This document shows positions 6,317 through 15,448 of a stretch of DNA of 15,448 nucleotides, one piece after another. Position numbers and translations under genes: made by a program. This DNA is from Pseudomonadota bacterium (GTDB taxonomy: Bacteria > Pseudomonadota > Alphaproteobacteria > Rhizobiales > Beijerinckiaceae), in assembly GCA_023450615.1 (NCBI GenBank), contig JAEXGT010000043.1, positions 1-15,448 on the forward strand. The letters are read 5' to 3'. Below the pieces are notes generated by a model, which saw only the letters and a program-made list of their open reading frames with translations, did not search any database and was not told where the DNA came from. Within the stretch, counting starts at the first letter, position 1; every line of letters begins with the position of its first letter.

Positions 6317-7087
6317 TCAGGTGAGAAGCCAGCCGCCGGCCACGTCGCAGACCTGACCGGTCACGAAGGCCGCTCCGTCGGAGGTCAGGAATAGGCATGT
6401 ATTCGCCACGTCCTCCGGGCTCCCGAGACGCCGCAGCGGCGTGGCGAGACGGGCGGCCTCGTTGGCCTCGGGTGCCGTTCCCCGCACGAGCGGCGTGTCG
6501 ATTCGTCCTGGCGCGACGGCGTTGATGGTGATCCCGTAGGGACCGAGTTCGCCGGCCAGATGCTTCGTGAATCCGATGAGGGCTGCCTTCGAGGCCGCGT
6601 AGTGCACGCCCACGATGTCGCAATAGGTCTTGCCGGCCACGGACGAGAGGCTGACGATTCGGCCGCGACCGAGTTCGCGCATGCCCGGCACGACCGCCTG
6701 CATGCAGTTGAACGCCCCAGTCAGGTTCACGTCGAGGACGCGACGCCATTCGGCAGGGCTCATCTCCCAGGCCTGCGCGCGTTTTCCATCCGCGCCGGAT
6801 TTCGGCGAAATGCCCGCATTGTTGACCAGGATGTCGATGGTTCCCAATGCCTCGGCGGCCTTGCGGCAGGCGAGGGCGACCGCGTTCTCGTCCGCGACGT
6901 CGGCCGCGAGGGCAATTACCTTGTACCCTTTTTCACGAGCCGCCGCTGCGGCTTCTTCGGCAAGGGCCAAGTCATGATCCACATAGGCGACGCGGGCGCC
7001 GGCTGCCGAGTGGGCATCCGCAATGGCGCGTCCGATGCCGCGTCCCGCGCCGGTGATCAGGGCTACGCGCCCGACATGTGAACTCAC
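6317..7087 (-). CDS. Short-chain dehydrogenase/reductase (FabG-like SDR)
   Basis: This is an NAD(P)-dependent oxidoreductase of the classical SDR family (256 residues). All motifs are canonical: T12-G-A-G-R-G-I-G19, N89-N-A-G92, S149 in SLSSVAG, and Y163-A-A-S-K167. D37 after the second strand (VAYVDHD) suggests NAD(H). The C-terminal segment (FVTGQVCDVAGGW) is typical. The start is placed at the GTG 7087-7085, overlapping the stop of the upstream quinone oxidoreductase gene by four bases (GTGA). The frame stays open for 44 more codons upstream, but that extension lies inside the upstream gene, has no SDR features and would displace the Rossmann motif. The four-base overlap indicates translational coupling and a shared operon. 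The substrate is unknown. Confidence 0.93.
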   Translation of the reverse strand: MSSHVGRVALITGAGRGIGRAIADAHSAAGARVAYVDHDLALAEEAAAAAREKGYKVIALAADVADENAVALACRKAAEALGTIDILVNNAGISPKSGADGKRAQAWEMSPAEWRRVLDVNLTGAFNCMQAVVPGMRELGRGRIVSLSSVAGKTYCDIVGVHYAASKAALIGFTKHLAGELGPYGITINAVAPGRIDTPLVRGTAPEANEAARLATPLRRLGSPEDVANTCLFLTSDGAAFVTGQVCDVAGGWLLT

Positions 7088-8085
7088 TTGCGGATCTCCA
7101 GCATGATCTTGCCCTGGTGCGCGCTCGATTCCATCAGCTGATGGGCTTCGCGTGCCTGTTCGAGCGGGAAGGTGGCATGAATTACGGGCCTGACAGCTCC
7201 CTTTTCGAGGAGGGGCCACACGTTTTGGCGCAGAGATTCGGCGATCTTGGATTTGAGCTCGACTGAGCGCGGACGCAGCGTCGACCCCGTGATCGTCAGA
7301 CGGCGCAGCATCACGGGCATGAAATCGATGTCGACCCGGCTCGCCTGCAGGAAGGCGATCTGAACGAGGCGGCCCTCAAGAGCCAGGATCGAGATGTTGC
7401 GCCCGATATAGGGGCCGCCGACCATGTCGAGAACGACGTCCACGCCCTTTCCGTCCGTGATCCTGCGAACCTCCTCGACGAAATCGCTCGCCCGGTAATT
7501 GATGGCCACATCCGCGCCAAGCGAGCGGCAGAAGTCGCATTTGTCAGGCGAACCGGCGGTCGCATAGACGGTCGCGCCGAATTGCTTCGCGAGCTGGATT
7601 GCGGTTGAGCCGATTCCGCTCGATCCGCCGTGGACCAGCAGCGTTTCGCTCGCTTTCAGGCGACCGCGCGTGAAGACGTTGTCGTAGACCGTGAAATAGG
7701 TCTCGGGAATGCCGGCCGCTTCCAGCAGCGACAGCGGAGCCGGAATCGGCAGGCAGAGAGGTGCATCGGCCACGCAATATTCCGCATAGCCGCCGCTCGC
7801 CACCAGGGCGCAGACCTGATCGCCCACCTTTAGATGACCGACGTCGCTCCCGACGGCGACGATGCGCCCGGAGACTTCGAGACCCGGAATATCGGTCGCT
7901 CCGGGAGGAGGGGGGTAACCTCCGGCGCGCTGCAGGCAGTCTGGGCGATTCACGCCCGCGGCCGCGACCTCGATCAGAACCTGCCCGGGGCCGGGCTGAG
8001 GGAGAGGTGCGGCCTCCAGGCGGATGACCTCGGGGCCGCCGGTTCCGTCGAAACGGACCTGACGCATTGTCTCGGGGATCGTCAT
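7084..8085 (-). CDS. NAD(P)H quinone oxidoreductase, PIG3/zeta-crystallin type (MDR family)
   Basis: This is a zinc-free medium-chain dehydrogenase of the quinone oxidoreductase group, probably reducing a quinone or an enone with NADPH. The 333 residues include the GroES-like half with AAGVNRPDCLQRAGGYPPPPG (near residues 41-62), which is typical of the PIG3 branch and lacks zinc ligands. The Rossmann half has V151-H-G-G-S-S-G-I-G159 followed by STAIQLAKQFGATVYATAGS. The C-terminus (AREAHQLMESSAHQGKIML) is typical too. The ATG at 8085-8083 is chosen because AGGAGG lies about 11 bases upstream; 26 further upstream codons are open but add nothing. It is the first gene of the leftward operon, starting 208 bases from the divergent binding-protein gene. 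Its place in a catabolic cluster suggests it acts on an unsaturated ketone or quinone intermediate. Confidence 0.93.
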   Translation of the reverse strand: MTIPETMRQVRFDGTGGPEVIRLEAAPLPQPGPGQVLIEVAAAGVNRPDCLQRAGGYPPPPGATDIPGLEVSGRIVAVGSDVGHLKVGDQVCALVASGGYAEYCVADAPLCLPIPAPLSLLEAAGIPETYFTVYDNVFTRGRLKASETLLVHGGSSGIGSTAIQLAKQFGATVYATAGSPDKCDFCRSLGADVAINYRASDFVEEVRRITDGKGVDVVLDMVGGPYIGRNISILALEGRLVQIAFLQASRVDIDFMPVMLRRLTITGSTLRPRSVELKSKIAESLRQNVWPLLEKGAVRPVIHATFPLEQAREAHQLMESSAHQGKIMLEIRK

Positions 8086-8171
8086 CGCAAAAATTTCCTC
8101 CTGCGGGGGCGCTGTTCGCAGCCGGTTACGCCCAGCCGTCATGCTCGACCTTAGGATTAGCAAATTCCTAC

Positions 8172-8182
8172 TTGTCAGGCAA
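8172..8182. promoter_or_regulatory. Candidate FadR/GntR-family operator between divergent operons
   Basis: The sequence TTGTCAGGCAA matches the FadR-subfamily consensus TNGTNNNACNA at five of its six fixed positions (G in place of the A). Its ends form an inverted repeat TTG-N5-CAA. It lies within the 208-base region between the two divergent starts. It also contains -35-like hexamers on both strands: TTGTCA on plus, followed 18 bases later by AACTAT, and TTGCCT on minus. One bound repressor could therefore block both promoters. An ACTTG direct repeat (8170-8174 and 8182-8186) flanks it. Assignment to the GntR gene at 4798-5517 is inference. Confidence 0.4.
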
Positions 8183-8293
8183 CTTGGTTATCTGCAACTA
8201 TCCGCCCGCCGGATGAAAAAGGTGCCGGTCGGAATGTGCTGCGAGGCGCTGCTCGGAACGTGGTCCCAATGGAAGGGACCTCAGGAGGAAACG

Positions 8294-9508
8294 ATGAAGT
8301 TGATTTGGAAGGTGGCTCTGGCCACCGGCTTGGCCCTGGGGGCAACTCAGGCTTCTGCTCAGGAGGCCTTGAAGGTTGGCGCGCTGTACCCGTTCTCGGG
8401 CGGCCTTGCCCTTCTGGGAGATGAAAGCTTCCGCGGCCTTGAGATCGCCGTCGAAGAGCGCAACGCCGCCGGTGGACTGAACGGCAAGAAGATCGAGCTC
8501 GTGCGCGGCGATGCGGTCGATCCCAACCAGGCTGTCGGCGAGGCGCGCCGCTTGACGTCAGTGGAAAAAGTTTCCGCGATCTTCGGTACCTATTCCTCGT
8601 CGCTGGCCATCGCGGCCACGCAGGTCGCCCAGCTTGCGGGCGTTCCGTATTTCGAGCTCGGAGCGATCTCCGATCCCATCACCGAGCGTGGCCTCAAATA
8701 TGTGTTCCGCACCAACCCGACCTCCAAGGATTTCGCGAACCGGATGGTCGACTCGGTGATCGAGGCCGTTGCCCCGGCTCTCAATGCCGATCCGAAGAGC
8801 CTCAAGATCGGCATCATCCATGAGGATTCGCTCTACGGCCAGACCGTGTCCGGCTTCCAGCAGGCACGCGCCAAGGAGAAGGGGCTGAACCTCGTCGAGA
8901 CGCTGCCCTATTCGGCGAAGTCGGTGGACCTGACGCCGGTCATCCTGCGTCTTAAGTCCGCGGGCGTCGACGTTGTGCTGCAGACTTCCTACCAGAACGA
9001 CACGGTTCTGTTCTTCCGTCAGATGAAGGACCAAGGCTTCAAGCCCAAGGCCGTGATCGGCGCGGGCGGCGGCTATTCGACCCGCGATACCGCGCAGGCC
9101 GTCGGCAACGAGAACATCGAAGGCGCTCTCAACGTCGACTTCCCGCAGTACCGCACGAATCCTCAGGCTGCTCCCGGCATCGACGAGTTCGTGAAGAAGT
9201 ACCAGGCCAAGTACGGCATTCCGCCGCGCTCCGGCCACAGCCTCACCAACTACATGGGCGCCAACGTCTTCCTCGACGCGATGACCGCCTCCAAGGACCT
9301 GAAGGCCGACTCGATCCGCGAAACCCTTCTGAAGGTCGACGTGCCGGTCGGCAAGACCGCCACCGGCTGGGGCGTGAAGTTCGACGAAAAGGGCCAGAAC
9401 ACCCGCGTCAGCCCGTTCCTCATGCAGTGGCAGGGCGGTGAGCTTGTGACCGTGTTCCCTGCGGAGGCTGCCGTCGCCAAGCTGAAGACCGGCGTGGGTT
9501 CGAACTGA
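8294..9508 (+). CDS. LIV-type ABC transporter periplasmic substrate-binding protein
   Basis: This is a periplasmic binding protein of the leucine/isoleucine/valine type (Peripla_BP_6), the receptor for the transporter encoded by the next three genes. The 404 residues start with a Sec signal peptide (MKLIWKVALATGLALGATQA, cleavage after A22, SA-QE) and lack a lipobox Cys. Mature motifs fit the family: LKVGALYPFSGGLALLGDES, RGLEIAVEERNAAGGLNGKKI, LVRGDAVDPNQAVGEARRL, IFGTYSSSLAIAATQVA, and a late HSLTNYMGANVFLDAM. The ATG at 8294 has AGGAGG 6-11 bases upstream; an upstream open extension (from 8141) would bury the signal peptide. Relatives in this family bind amino acids, amides, aromatic acids or other small carboxylates, so the family alone does not give the ligand. 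It is first in the rightward operon and followed by a hairpin. Confidence 0.94.
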   Translation: MKLIWKVALATGLALGATQASAQEALKVGALYPFSGGLALLGDESFRGLEIAVEERNAAGGLNGKKIELVRGDAVDPNQAVGEARRLTSVEKVSAIFGTYSSSLAIAATQVAQLAGVPYFELGAISDPITERGLKYVFRTNPTSKDFANRMVDSVIEAVAPALNADPKSLKIGIIHEDSLYGQTVSGFQQARAKEKGLNLVETLPYSAKSVDLTPVILRLKSAGVDVVLQTSYQNDTVLFFRQMKDQGFKPKAVIGAGGGYSTRDTAQAVGNENIEGALNVDFPQYRTNPQAAPGIDEFVKKYQAKYGIPPRSGHSLTNYMGANVFLDAMTASKDLKADSIRETLLKVDVPVGKTATGWGVKFDEKGQNTRVSPFLMQWQGGELVTVFPAEAAVAKLKTGVGSN

Positions 9509-9522
9509 TCTCCGTCAGACTT

Positions 9523-9559
9523 GCGGTCTCCGGGAGCAGAAGCGTTCCTCGGAGACCGC
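9523..9559 (+). terminator. Hairpin with short T-run after the binding-protein gene (partial terminator or mRNA stabiliser)
   Basis: A perfect 10-bp stem (GCGGTCTCCG, 9523-9532, pairing with CGGAGACCGC, 9550-9559) encloses a 17-base loop and is followed by TTTT at 9561-9564. It begins 14 bases after the binding-protein stop and lies in the only sizeable gap (96 bases) of the rightward operon. Because livH and later genes lack another obvious promoter, it more likely attenuates transcription or protects the 3' end of the binding-protein mRNA than fully stops transcription. This would give excess receptor over membrane components. Confidence 0.6.
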
Positions 9560-9604
9560 CTTTTCATCCCCTGACCATTCCTGCTTGCGTCCCGGAGTTC
9601 CTGG

Positions 9605-10477
9605 ATGGACGTTCTCGTACAACTCATCCTCAATGGCATTCTGCTCGGCAGCATGTATGCCATCATCAGCGTCGGCCTCACCCTGATTTTCGGGATCGTC
9701 CGGGTCGTCAATTTCGCTCACGGCGAGTTCCTGATGGTCGGCATGTATGCCGTCTATCTTCTGGGAACGTATTTCGGCCTCAACCCATATGTGTCGATCG
9801 TTCCCGTCGTCATCCTGCTCTTCGTGCTGGGTGCGCTGGTGCAGCGCTTCATCATCCAGCCGCTTCTCGGAGCCGATGAGCACATCCAGATCTTCGCGAC
9901 CGTTGGTCTGTCCACGGCCCTCGTGAACCTCGCCCTTCTGGTCTTCGGCGCCGACCTCTATTCCCTGACCGTGCCGAGCGCCCGCCAGTCCATCGCATTC
10001 GGCGGGCACACCCTGTTGGTCGGCCAGCTCATCATGTTCGTTTGCGCGTTCGTCCTCGTTGCAGGCTTGCATTTCTTCATGCAGACGACGGCGCTGGGAC
10101 GCGCCATTCGCGCGACTGCCCAGAACCGCAACGCAGCGCTCCTCATGGGCGTTCGTGTCGACCGCGTCTACGTCATCACCTTCGGTCTCGGCGCTGCCTG
10201 CGTGGGTCTCGCGAGCGCGCTCTTGATTCCGCTTTATCCCGTGACGCCGACCATCGGCACCTACTTTGTGCTGACCGCCTTCGTGGTCGTGGTGCTGGGC
10301 GGCATGCGCAGCATCTATGGGGCCTTCGTGGGCGCCATGATCATCGGCATCGTGGACAGCCTCTCGGGCTACTACATCGCTCCCGACCTCAAGGAAGTGG
10401 TCTATTTCGCCATCTTCATCCTCATCCTGATCTTCAAGCCGACCGGCCTGTTCGGATTCGGCCGCGGCACGGAGTGA
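9605..10477 (+). CDS. livH: LIV-type ABC transporter permease LivH
   Basis: This is an inner-membrane permease of the branched-chain amino acid type, pairing with the LivM half of the next gene. The 290 residues are strongly hydrophobic with about eight membrane segments. Family features include LNGILLGSMYAIISVGLTL at 9-27, V34-V-N-F-A-H-G-E-F42 in the first loop, the cytoplasmic coupling loop (ALGRAIRATAQNRNAALLMG, about 163-182) that contacts the ATPases, and LGGMRSIYGAFVGAMIIGI near 231-249. The ATG at 9605 has GGAG about 9 bases upstream. Its stop is 4 bases before the next start, so the two are tightly coupled. It follows the binding-protein gene across a hairpin. Confidence 0.94.
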   Translation: MDVLVQLILNGILLGSMYAIISVGLTLIFGIVRVVNFAHGEFLMVGMYAVYLLGTYFGLNPYVSIVPVVILLFVLGALVQRFIIQPLLGADEHIQIFATVGLSTALVNLALLVFGADLYSLTVPSARQSIAFGGHTLLVGQLIMFVCAFVLVAGLHFFMQTTALGRAIRATAQNRNAALLMGVRVDRVYVITFGLGAACVGLASALLIPLYPVTPTIGTYFVLTAFVVVVLGGMRSIYGAFVGAMIIGIVDSLSGYYIAPDLKEVVYFAIFILILIFKPTGLFGFGRGTE

Positions 10478-10481
10478 CATC

Positions 10482-12300
<1,819 letters not shown>

Positions 12301-12317
<17 letters not shown>

Positions 12318-13005
12318 CGTCACGGCGGGCTACGGCCGCACCGTCATCCTTCAGGATATCTCTATCGAGATCGGCCGTGGCGAGGTCGTCACCATCATCG
12401 GCTCTAACGGGGCCGGAAAGACGACGTTGCTGCGCACCATCTCGGGGCTCGTGAAGCCGACGAGCGGCGAGATCACCTTCAACGGCGAGCGCATCGACGG
12501 GCACAATCCCTCCGACATCGTTGGGCGCGGGCTCATCATGGTGCCGGAGGCGCGCCAGCTCTTCCCGGTCATGACCGTGCGCGACAACGTCATGATGGGT
12601 TGTTACCACCCCAATGTCCGGGAGGGCGCCGCGAAGCGCTTCGAGGAAGTGCTCGACATCTTTCCCCGTGTCAGGGAACGCCTCGATCAGCTGGCTGGCT
12701 CCCTGTCCGGCGGCGAGCAGCAGATGGTGGCGATCGCGCGCGGCCTTATGGCGTCGCCGAAGCTGCTGATGCTCGACGAGCCGTCCCTCGGCCTCGCGCC
12801 GCTGATCGTCCAGCAGATGTTCGGCATCGTCGACCGCATCTGTCAGATGGGCACCACGGTGCTTCTCGTGGAGCAGAAGGCCTTCCACGCGCTCAAGATC
12901 GCCGAGCGAGCCTATGTGATCGAGAACGGGCGCATTGCCATGGAGAACACCGGTGTCGGCCTTCTGGCCGATCCTCACATCAAGACCGCGTATCTCGGAA
13001 TTTAA
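12301..13005 (+). CDS. livF: LIV-type ABC transporter ATPase LivF
   Basis: This is the second ATPase of the importer, forming a heterodimer with the LivG half of the fused protein. The 234 residues are normal for LivF. Walker A is G34-SNGAGKTT42, the Glu-rich MVPEARQLFP segment follows at 80-89, the signature is canonical (L135-S-G-G-E139, QQMVAIARGL), and Walker B is LMLDE at 156-160. The switch position holds Gln (LLVEQ, Q192), which is usual for LivF. It ends in a typical YLGI. The ATG at 12301 has GGAGAGG about 9-15 bases upstream and lies 17 bases inside the end of the preceding gene, indicating translational coupling. The aldehyde dehydrogenase gene begins 14 bases after its stop. Confidence 0.95.
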
Positions 13006-13019
13006 CGGACAAGACGGCA

Positions 13020-14453
13020 ATGCTGCACCGGAACTATATCGGCGGAGAGTGGGTCGAGGGCGTCGCCACGAACCTCAACATCAATCCGTCCAACCTTGAC
13101 GACGTCGTGGGCGAATACGCATCGGCGGATGCGTCACAGACCGAAGCTGCCGTCGCGGCCGCTCACGCGGCCTTTCCCGCCTGGGCTGCATCGAGCCCGG
13201 AGGTGCGGTCCGATATTCTCGACCGGGTCGGCACCGAACTGCTGGCGCGCAAGGATGAACTCGGACGACTCCTGTCTCTCGAAGAGGGCAAGACTCTGCC
13301 GGAAGGCATCGGCGAGGTCGTGCGGGCCGGACGGGTTTTCAAGTTCTTTGCCGGCGAGGCCCTTCGGCTGACCGGCGACCGTCTCGCTTCCGTGAGGGCG
13401 GGCGTCGATGTGGAAATCGTTCGCGAGCCGGAAGGCGTGGTCGGGCTGATCACCCCCTGGAACTTCCCGATTGCCATTCCGGCCTGGAAGATTGCTCCGG
13501 CGCTCGCCTACGGCAACACCGTGGTGTTCAAACCGGCGGATCTCGTTCCCGGCTCCGCCTGGGCACTATCCGAGATCATCACGCGGGCCGGCGTTCCGGC
13601 AGGCGTGTTTAACCTGGTGATGGGGCCGGGCTCTCAGGTCGGCAATGCCATCGTCAGGTCGCCGCTGGTGCGGGCCGTGAGCTTCACGGGTTCTGTGCCA
13701 GTGGGACGCCGTCTCGCGGGCGATCTCGTGGCGCGGGGTGCCAAGATCCAGCTCGAGATGGGCGGCAAGAACCCGCTCATCGTGCTCGACGACGCGGACA
13801 TCAAGGTCGCGGTCGAGTGCGCCGTCAACGGCGCGTTCTTCTCCACCGGCCAGCGCTGCACCGCGTCCTCGCGCCTGATCGTGCAGGAGGGTATCCATGA
13901 CCGGTTCGTCGCGGCCCTGAAGGAGCGCATGGCGGGCCTCAAGATCGACGACGCTCTGAAGCCCGGCACCGATATAGGACCCGTGGTCAGCCGCTCTCAG
14001 CTCGAGCAGGACATCGGTTACGTCGATATCGGCCGCAAGGAAGGCGCCAAGGTCGTGATCGGCGGCGAGGCCCTGGATCGCGACACGCCGGGCCACTACA
14101 TGGCGCCGGCTCTCTTGATCGAGACCACCAACGACATGCGGGTCAACCGCGAGGAGATTTTCGGCCCCGTCGCGACGGTTATCCGCGTCCGCGATTACGA
14201 GGAGGCGGTTTCCATCGCGAACGACACGGAGTTCGGGCTGTCGTCGGGCATCTGCACCACGTCCCTCAAATACGCGGGCGACTTCAAGAAGCGCTCCAGC
14301 GCCGGAATGGTCATGGTGAACCTGCCGACGGCGGGCGTCGACTATCACACGCCGTTCGGTGGTCGGAAAGGTTCGTCATACGGTCCTCGGGAGCAGGGCG
14401 CCTATGCGCGCGAGTTCTATACGGCGGTGAAGATCGCCTACACGCTCGGGTGA
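13020..14453 (+). CDS. NAD(P)-dependent aldehyde dehydrogenase, KGSDH-like
   Basis: This cytoplasmic enzyme oxidises an aldehyde to its carboxylate. The 477 residues are normal for the family. The catalytic set is complete: N148 (TPWNFPIAIP), E246 (QLEMGGKNP), C280 (STGQRCTASS), plus FTGS at 222-225 and the EEIFGPV motif at 378-384. The overall pattern, including EMGGKNP and the late GPREQG, is closest among those I remember to alpha-ketoglutaric semialdehyde (2,5-dioxovalerate) dehydrogenases of the Bacillus YcbD type. This would fit a sugar-acid or related route, but substrate cannot be assigned from motifs. The start is ATG 13020-13022; the frame is open far upstream, but only inside livF. 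The Shine-Dalgarno sequence is weak, so coupling to livF translation is likely. The AroE-like gene follows after 4 bases. Confidence 0.95.
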   Translation: MLHRNYIGGEWVEGVATNLNINPSNLDDVVGEYASADASQTEAAVAAAHAAFPAWAASSPEVRSDILDRVGTELLARKDELGRLLSLEEGKTLPEGIGEVVRAGRVFKFFAGEALRLTGDRLASVRAGVDVEIVREPEGVVGLITPWNFPIAIPAWKIAPALAYGNTVVFKPADLVPGSAWALSEIITRAGVPAGVFNLVMGPGSQVGNAIVRSPLVRAVSFTGSVPVGRRLAGDLVARGAKIQLEMGGKNPLIVLDDADIKVAVECAVNGAFFSTGQRCTASSRLIVQEGIHDRFVAALKERMAGLKIDDALKPGTDIGPVVSRSQLEQDIGYVDIGRKEGAKVVIGGEALDRDTPGHYMAPALLIETTNDMRVNREEIFGPVATVIRVRDYEEAVSIANDTEFGLSSGICTTSLKYAGDFKKRSSAGMVMVNLPTAGVDYHTPFGGRKGSSYGPREQGAYAREFYTAVKIAYTLG

Positions 14454-14457
14454 TGCG

Positions 14458-15255
14458 ATGACGACGATTACAGGCCACACGACCATCTGGGGCATCCTGG
14501 CGGACCCGATCCACCACGTGAAGACGCCTCAGGCCCTCAATGCGATGATGCATGAGCGGGGCGTCGACGGCGTCATGATCCCGTTTCATGTGGGAGCAAG
14601 CGATCTCGACACCTTCGTGATGGGGCTCCGGTCCATGCGCAACCTGAAAGGGTTCGTGGTCACCGTTCCGCACAAGACCGCCATCGTGAATCTCTGCGAC
14701 GAAGTCAGCGATCAGGCGCGTGCCATCGGGGCGGTAAACACCGTGCGGCGTGAGGCCGATGGCCGCCTTGTGGGCGAAATGCTCGACGGGGCGGGTTTCG
14801 TCTCGGGCCTGCGCCAAGGCGGCATTGATCCACGCCGACGCAGGGTCTATCTGGCCGGCGCCGGCGGCGCTGCCAACGCCATTGCGTTCGCGTTGGCGGA
14901 GGCCGGAGTGTCGCGCCTCACCATCGCCAATCGCACGCGAGCCAAGTCCGAAGACCTGCAACAACGGCTTGCGAAGCACTATCCGGCGGTTCCAGTCGAG
15001 ATCGGAACCAGTGATCCGACAGGGCACGACATCGTCGTGAACGCGACGTCCCTCGGATTGAAGGACGGCGATCCGCTTCCGCTCGACGTGGATCGTCTCT
15101 CGGCCGATCAGATCGTCGCCGAGATTATCATGCAGCCGGAGATCACTGCTGTCCTGGCTGCCGCGAAGGAGCGCGGCTGCCGGACCCATCCAGGCCAACC
15201 GATGCTCGCCTGTCAGCTCGAACTGATGGCCGCGTTCATGGAGATGCGTCCGTGA
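14458..15255 (+). CDS. Shikimate/quinate dehydrogenase-like protein (AroE paralogue)
   Basis: This is an NAD(P)-dependent dehydrogenase of the AroE fold (265 residues). Catalytic Lys is K73 (VTVPHK), with N94 (AVNTV) and D110 (LDGAGF). The cofactor loop is A133-GAGGAA139, and N158-R-T-R at the end of the next strand suggests NADP. A conserved Gln region ends the protein (HPGQPML, CQLELM). The substrate loop is unusual: the normal GxPIxHSxSP reads A15-D-P-I-H-H-V-K-T-P24, so both shikimate-binding Ser positions are changed (Val21 and Thr23). The usual YNTDG reads GEMLDG. In a transport and catabolic operon this is a pathway-specific paralogue, probably for another hydroxylated compound, not the biosynthetic AroE. 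It starts 4 bases after the aldehyde dehydrogenase stop and overlaps the next gene by four bases. Confidence 0.92.
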   Translation: MTTITGHTTIWGILADPIHHVKTPQALNAMMHERGVDGVMIPFHVGASDLDTFVMGLRSMRNLKGFVVTVPHKTAIVNLCDEVSDQARAIGAVNTVRREADGRLVGEMLDGAGFVSGLRQGGIDPRRRRVYLAGAGGAANAIAFALAEAGVSRLTIANRTRAKSEDLQQRLAKHYPAVPVEIGTSDPTGHDIVVNATSLGLKDGDPLPLDVDRLSADQIVAEIIMQPEITAVLAAAKERGCRTHPGQPMLACQLELMAAFMEMRP

Positions 15256-15448
15256 GCCTTAAAGGACGCTGCGTTCTCATTACGGGCGGCGCATCCGGGA
15301 TCGGCCTCGAGCTTACTCGGACGTTCGTCGCTCGCGGTGCGCGCGTACTCGTCATGGACTGGGACCCGAAAGCGCGGGAGGCCGTTCGCGATCTTGGGAA
15401 CGTGGTCGTCGCCTCCGGCAGCGTGACCGAGCCCGCAGACGTGAAGGC
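15252..15448 (+). CDS. Short-chain dehydrogenase/reductase, partial at window edge
   Basis: The reading frame starts with GTG at 15252, overlapping the stop of the AroE-like gene by four bases (GTGA), and runs open to the window end (65 codons). It begins MSLKGRCVLITGGASGIG and continues LELTRTFVARGARVLVMDWD, giving a canonical TGxxxGxG cofactor motif. An Asp at the end of the second strand suggests NAD(H). The catalytic Tyr-Lys part lies outside the window. It is the third SDR of the cluster and the last visible gene of the rightward operon, which probably continues. Confidence 0.9.
   Translation, partial: MSLKGRCVLITGGASGIGLELTRTFVARGARVLVMDWDPKAREAVRDLGNVVVASGSVTEPADVK

Noticed and set aside
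7088..7219. Upstream extension of the SDR at 6317-7087 by 44 codons
   Set aside because: It overlaps the quinone oxidoreductase gene and has no SDR features. The GTG at 7087 places the Rossmann motif at residue 12, as usual.
8141..8293. Upstream extension of the periplasmic binding protein by 51 codons
   Set aside because: It would bury the signal peptide. A strong AGGAGG precedes the ATG at 8294.
14311..15198. 295-codon minus-strand frame opposite the AroE-like gene
   Set aside because: It is antisense to a gene with AroE motifs, and its composition is His/Arg/Asp-rich like a shadow.

Overview
The window comes from a high-GC alphaproteobacterial chromosome or megaplasmid. It is most likely from a member of the Hyphomicrobiales (Rhizobiales), perhaps Methylobacteriaceae-like; this is inferred from codon use and protein style, not from a marker gene. 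No rRNA, tRNA, CRISPR array, insertion sequence or origin was recognised.

Left part (1 to about 4800) is sparse and patchy. It holds the first 44 codons of an ABC exporter on the minus strand, a long AT-richer stretch with only a hypothetical protein and a possible very short ORF, and a fragment that looks like the tail of a cupin-type protein. After these comes a divergent ampC/ampR pair: a class C beta-lactamase with a Tat-type signal, and its LysR regulator. The regulator aligns without gaps to classical AmpR through the first 140 residues but has Ser at position 102. A 455-base gene-poor gap and a 3'-truncated small exported protein follow.

Right part (4798 to the end) is a compact catabolic island built around a divergent promoter region (8086-8293). 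Leftward runs a likely four-gene operon: a PIG3-type quinone oxidoreductase, two short-chain dehydrogenases (SDRs) and a FadR-type GntR regulator. Rightward runs a likely operon of at least seven genes: a periplasmic binding protein, LivH, a fused LivM-LivG, LivF, an aldehyde dehydrogenase, a shikimate-dehydrogenase-like protein, and a third SDR cut by the window edge. Gene junctions are mostly overlapping or only a few bases apart.

Taken together, the island looks like an inducible uptake-and-oxidation pathway. A LIV-type ABC transporter imports a small molecule, which is then processed by several NAD(P)-dependent oxidoreductases and an aldehyde dehydrogenase. The GntR protein probably acts at an 11-bp TNGTNNNACNA-like site (8172-8182) between the two operons. 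The substrate cannot be read from sequence. The AroE-like enzyme lacks the usual shikimate-binding serines, so a shikimate or quinate route should not be assumed.
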